64,000 nucleotides of DNA from Roseobacter sp. SK209-2-6 (GTDB lineage Bacteria > Pseudomonadota > Alphaproteobacteria > Rhodobacterales > Rhodobacteraceae), in assembly GCF_000169455.1 (NCBI RefSeq), contig NZ_AAYC01000010.1, positions 124,001 through 188,000 on the forward strand, written 5' to 3'. The notes under the pieces were generated by a model that was given only the letters and a program-made list of their open reading frames with translations, did no database searches and was not told where the DNA came from. This document shows, piece by piece, positions 60,720 to 64,000 of this stretch; position 1 is the first letter of the stretch, and each line of letters begins with the position of its first letter. The position numbers and the translations under genes were made by a program.

Positions 60720-62516
60720 TTATTCAGCTGCGAAACCATGATCGGGTTTTGGGGGGCCAAAAAACTCGGCATCAGACGAGGGGTTGCGTGCTTCAGGACT
60801 GCTGCCTGAAGCAATGCAGATTTGATTTCGCCCTTTTGCCTTCGCTTCATAAAGCGCCTCATCCGCTGACCGCAGCAATTCTTGCGGCATCGCGCCATTT
60901 GCCGGGTAATGCGCGACCCCAAGCGAGATGGTAATCCGTGGCAAGGATTTATCGCCATAGCGGACCACGATGGCCTCGATGGACTGTCGCAACAATTCCG
61001 CCTTGGTCATGACGTCTTCACGAGAGAGCCCGGGCAGGATCAATGTGAACTCCTCACCCCCAGGGCGGCAGGCAATCTGATCACCTTCGCAGGTTTGCTC
61101 CATGACGGATCCGACCGCGCGAAGCACCATATCCCCGGCGTCATGACCATGGTTGTCGTTGAACTTCTTAAAGTGGTCCACATCGACCGCCACCAAGCTG
61201 AGTGTTTTGCCAGAGTGTTGGCTGCTGTTTATGAACTTGCGCAGGGAATCGTTCATATGGCGGCGGTTGAACAGACCGGTCAAAGGATCGCGGACCGACT
61301 GGTCCTGCAGTTGGTCACGCATGCGCACATTGGCAATCGCCATGGAGATTTGTTCGGCACACATCTGTGCCAGTTTCCGGCATGCGCCAAATTCATCAAA
61401 TGCGGTTTGTCTTGCGCGCAGATGCATCAGGCCTACTGTCTCGCCATGGGCAAGGATCGGGAAACAATAATAGGGTCGACCGTCGTGGGGCTCAGCATGT
61501 TCGCAGACAAAGGCGATCTCAGCTGAGCCAAACTCGTAGGTGCGCCCACGGCGCAAGCCCCAGCATTCTTCTGAGTGAATATGGTCCTTATGTGAACCAC
61601 CGTTCCAGCTGGAACAGCCGTCCAGCACGTCACGAGAATTCGAATAGACATAAATACTGCCCTCTGAACTGGGCAGGATATGCGTCATAAAACGAGCGAC
61701 CATATCAAAAAGCTCATCTAGAGAACGGCTGGACTGCAGCCATTCATTGAGCTCCCCCAAGAGCTGGACCTCGCGGGCCAGCCGGAGTTGCTCATTCATA
61801 ATTTCGCGCTCGCTCTCGTTGCGGTCGTGCACTTGCTTGAGGCGCAGACGATTGGATTTGAACACCATAAAGACAGCAAAGGAGAGTGCTATCATAGAGA
61901 TGCCAGTCAGTACCGACAGAGACATGCGAGCGCGCTGGATAAAGGTGGCACGGCGCTCGGTGATGTCAGTGTAAAACTCGATTGCACCATCGAAATGGGC
62001 ATTGTGCATAAGGGGCACATAGACAACTGCGACTTCACGCGTTTCATCAGAATTCAGATCCGCAACATGTAGCGCCATGCCATCAATCTCATTCTTCAGG
62101 CGGCGTTCATGTTTGTAGTAGACATCCCCTTTGCCGACCACGGCATCAAACAGACTGCGGGTTTCAAAATCACCAATTTCGTCGGTCCGCGTGGACCAGA
62201 AAATCATCCCGTCTGGCGTATAGAGGCGAAACCGATAGATGTCTGAAGCTTCGGGTAGCAGGGATAGAAACCGTGCATCAGATGGGGTAACCGAACCCTC
62301 ATTAAAGGTGGTCTCTGGATCCTCCAGTTGCAGAACCACGCGACGACGCCAAAGCTCCGCTTCTTGCCGGATATCTGCTTCGAGCATGCGGTCAACCACG
62401 GGGGCGGGGACCGCGAGTATCGCCCAAACGCTGCCGACGCCCATCGCACCAAAAAGTAGAAGCAATGCGAGGCTGCGTAGCTGTTGTGCAAGGTTCTGCT
62501 TAAATTTTTCGGTCAT
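60720..62516 (-). CDS. Membrane-bound GAF-GGDEF diguanylate cyclase
   Basis: Makes cyclic di-GMP from GTP. The 598-residue protein has a membrane helix at about 15-37, a periplasmic sensor region (about 40-195) and a second helix at about 198-220. A coiled-coil linker follows, then a GAF domain (about 255-400) with a cluster of cysteines and histidines, and a GGDEF domain (about 405-575). The active site is intact: DVDHFKKFND for GTP and metal binding and RPGGEEF at 484-490. The inhibitory I-site RxxD upstream is replaced by EGDQ, so product feedback may be absent. Confidence 0.9.
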   Translation of the reverse strand: MTEKFKQNLAQQLRSLALLLLFGAMGVGSVWAILAVPAPVVDRMLEADIRQEAELWRRRVVLQLEDPETTFNEGSVTPSDARFLSLLPEASDIYRFRLYTPDGMIFWSTRTDEIGDFETRSLFDAVVGKGDVYYKHERRLKNEIDGMALHVADLNSDETREVAVVYVPLMHNAHFDGAIEFYTDITERRATFIQRARMSLSVLTGISMIALSFAVFMVFKSNRLRLKQVHDRNESEREIMNEQLRLAREVQLLGELNEWLQSSRSLDELFDMVARFMTHILPSSEGSIYVYSNSRDVLDGCSSWNGGSHKDHIHSEECWGLRRGRTYEFGSAEIAFVCEHAEPHDGRPYYCFPILAHGETVGLMHLRARQTAFDEFGACRKLAQMCAEQISMAIANVRMRDQLQDQSVRDPLTGLFNRRHMNDSLRKFINSSQHSGKTLSLVAVDVDHFKKFNDNHGHDAGDMVLRAVGSVMEQTCEGDQIACRPGGEEFTLILPGLSREDVMTKAELLRQSIEAIVVRYGDKSLPRITISLGVAHYPANGAMPQELLRSADEALYEAKAKGRNQICIASGSSPEARNPSSDAEFFGPPKPDHGFAAE

Positions 62517-62766
62517 TGCGTTTCCACCATAGGGAGAATCCCTATTGAACAGAGACAGCCTTTCTATCAGGTTACGGAGTGATAAAAGTACCAGAAAAGT
62601 GACTAAGGGTCGCGAGGTTTACCTAGATAAGTTGAATCCAACTCTCGCCAAAATGTAGCTTGCCCCCGTGGCTGCGAGGTAACTTGACTGCAAATTGCTG
62701 AAGAAAATGTAACTATGTGCAAGAGGGAGAAAAGCCCTGCAGCGCGAGGCAGGAGCAATCCGGAAG

Positions 62767-63620
62767 CTAGGCTCTGGACCCATTGATTTGGTTGCGGTCT
62801 CCGCGCGATCTTGATTCAAGCTCCCAAGCTTTAGGGGGCGTGATGAGCAATCTTTTCTGGCTGACTGACGAGCAGATGGCGCGGCTCCGGCCATACTTTC
62901 CGAAGAGCCATGGCAAGCCACGCGTCGATGATAGGCGTGTTCTGAGTGGCATTATCTTCATCAATCGCAATGGCTTGCGTTGGAGCGATGCACCAAGGGA
63001 ATATGGTCCGCCCAAGACACTCTACAATCGCTGGAAACGGTGGAGCGACATGGGCGTGTTTGCTCGGATCATGGAAGGGTTGGCGGCGGAAGCCGCTGAT
63101 CACAAGACCATCATGATTGATGCCACTTACCTCAAGGCTCACCGCACGGCTTCCAGCCTGCGGTTAAAAAGGGGGGCGTGGCAGGCTGATTGGCCGAACA
63201 AAGGGGGGGATGAACACCAAGCTGCATGCGGTCACTGACACCAACGGTCGTCCGATCCGCTTCTTTATGACGGCCGGTCAAATCAGCGACTACACCGGAG
63301 CCAGGGCTTTGGTCAGCAGCCTGCCATCAGCCGATTGGCTGTTGGGAAACCGCGGTTATGACGCGGACTGGTTCCGCGAAGCCCTTGTAGATAAGGGGAT
63401 CAAGCCCTGCATTCTAGGGCGGAAGTCACGCGACAAAACCATCCGATATGACAAGCGGCGCTACAAACGACGCAACCGGATCGAGATCATGTTCGGACGC
63501 CTGAAGGACTGGCGTCGTGTCGCCACCCGCTATGACAGATGCCCAAAGGTGTTCCTGTCAGCCATAGCACTTGCAGCCACGGTCTTGTTCTGGCTGTAAA
63601 TCAATGAGTCTGGAACCTAG
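62767..63620 (+). mobile_element. IS5-family insertion sequence (IS427-like), decayed
   Basis: The left end GGCTCTGGACCCATTGATTT (62771 onward) and the right end, read on the other strand GGTTCCAGACTCATTGATTT, are imperfect inverted repeats. Both are flanked by CTAG, which fits the target duplication of this group. The element is about 846 bp without the flanking CTAG. Confidence 0.8.
62843..63599 (+). pseudogene. IS5-family transposase, two frames, second catalytic Asp lost
   Basis: The N-terminal frame runs 62843-63238 (MSNLFWLTDEQMARLRPYF, then MIDATYLKAHRTA with the first catalytic Asp). The C-terminal frame runs to 63599 (MNTKLHAVTDTNGRPIRFFMTAGQISDYTGA). Joining them needs a +1 shift at the A5G6 run near 63165-63176. 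In the C-terminal part the usual DRGYD reads NRGYD, so the second catalytic Asp is Asn. The Glu in RNRIEIMFGRLKDWRR is present. The shift may be programmed in this group, but the Asp loss argues that this copy is inactive. Confidence 0.75.
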
Positions 63621-63771
63621 GGGCTCAACTGCTCATGACCTCCAGCTATCATGCTGGATTCACACGATGAATATTCTCAGGCGATTTGCGCAACAAAGCC
63701 CAACCAAGCCAGTTTCGCAAGTTCTAGCTTTTTGAGTTTCCGTAGCTTTCTTGTGGTCGCCGATGTAGGGG

Positions 63772-63990
63772 CTATGGCGCTGGCAAGAGTATGTCGCGGT
63801 TTCCTCGCCTTCTCCAAGGTTCCGGAGCCCGTTCATATATCTCGCGGCGTTCCATCCATGCCTTTGTGGTTGATTGGCGTGGAAATTGGTGTGGCAGCTG
63901 AAAAATTGGTTGCCTCTTGCGTTTTAAAATTTTTTGCGCCTTATAGGCGATGCGTCCGTCGGATAACTTGCGCTCTGCAACCGTTCCCAT
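63772..63990 (-). pseudogene. N-terminal fragment of a tyrosine-type site-specific integrase
   Basis: The first 50 residues (MGTVAERKLSDGRIAYKAQKILKRK, then RQSTTKAWMERREIYE) match the beta-hairpin arm-binding start of Rhodobacteraceae phage-type integrases. After WMERREIYE the frame becomes unrelated and stops. No catalytic domain follows in any frame before the IS5 element at 63620. This is probably a broken remnant, cut short by frameshift and by the IS insertion. Confidence 0.5.
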
Positions 63991-64000
63991 GATGCGCCTG

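Noticed and set aside
63651-63992. Plus-strand 113-residue frame at the window end
   Set aside because: The opposite strand carries an integrase-like N-terminus, which is the better explanation.

Overview
The window looks like a chromosomal segment of a marine alphaproteobacterium of the Rhodobacteraceae, Roseobacter group. Reasons are the high GC content, the broken-up histidine operon (hisB, hisH, hisA, hisF-hisE on the minus strand), the family content (DUF2478, DUF2218, DUF2147, DUF2867, pyruvate carboxylase, RTX protein, many TonB-dependent receptors) and the RNA genes (one tRNA-Tyr and three identical tRNA-Gly). The assignment rests on family recognition only; no database search was possible.

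Layout. 1-1.8 kb: end of a glycine betaine/proline-type ABC permease and a DUF2478 protein. 2.6-22.7 kb: a large ferric-siderophore uptake region. It has three TonB-dependent receptors, two complete periplasmic-binding-protein ABC importers, an enterochelin-esterase-like hydrolase, a siderophore-interacting reductase, an ExbB-ExbD-ExbD-TonB energising complex, a MarR regulator and a free-standing DUF2218 protein. No siderophore biosynthesis genes are present, so the region reads as uptake of siderophores made by others. 23.6-31.5 kb: a TorS/TorR-like two-component system, divergent from a PhnD-PhnC-PhnE-PhnE importer and a HAD-IIA hydrolase. 31.7-36.9 kb: mobile debris, namely the 3' part of a large phage-type protein, a small membrane ORF, an IS3-family element without target duplication, a gene cut off by that element, and a secreted nuclease.

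The tRNA-Tyr gene at 36979-37062 (minus strand) has its 3'-terminal 16 bp repeated in the same orientation at 2142-2157. This is the geometry left by a tRNA-targeting integrative element, so the 35 kb between (iron uptake, Phn importer, phage and IS remnants) may be a genomic island. No intact integrase was seen inside it.

37-50 kb is more ordinary core sequence: rlmB, small exported or metal-binding proteins, a CoA-binding protein, the five his genes separated by unrelated genes, two regulator-target pairs (TetR with a DUF2306 membrane protein, AraC with a peroxiredoxin-like protein), an isolated Lrp-type effector domain and a class III aminotransferase. A likely small RNA lies at about 39025-39118.

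50.3-55.1 kb contains three identical tRNA-Gly(GCC) genes in the same orientation. The first spacer holds a pure RTX-repeat protein. The second holds a restriction-modification pair: a NaeI-type endonuclease with its D-x8-D-x-K motif and a C5 cytosine methyltransferase. 55.6-62.5 kb carries pyruvate carboxylase, an alpha-hydroxy-acid dehydrogenase and a membrane GAF-GGDEF diguanylate cyclase. The window ends with a decayed IS5-family element and what looks like the start of a broken tyrosine integrase gene.
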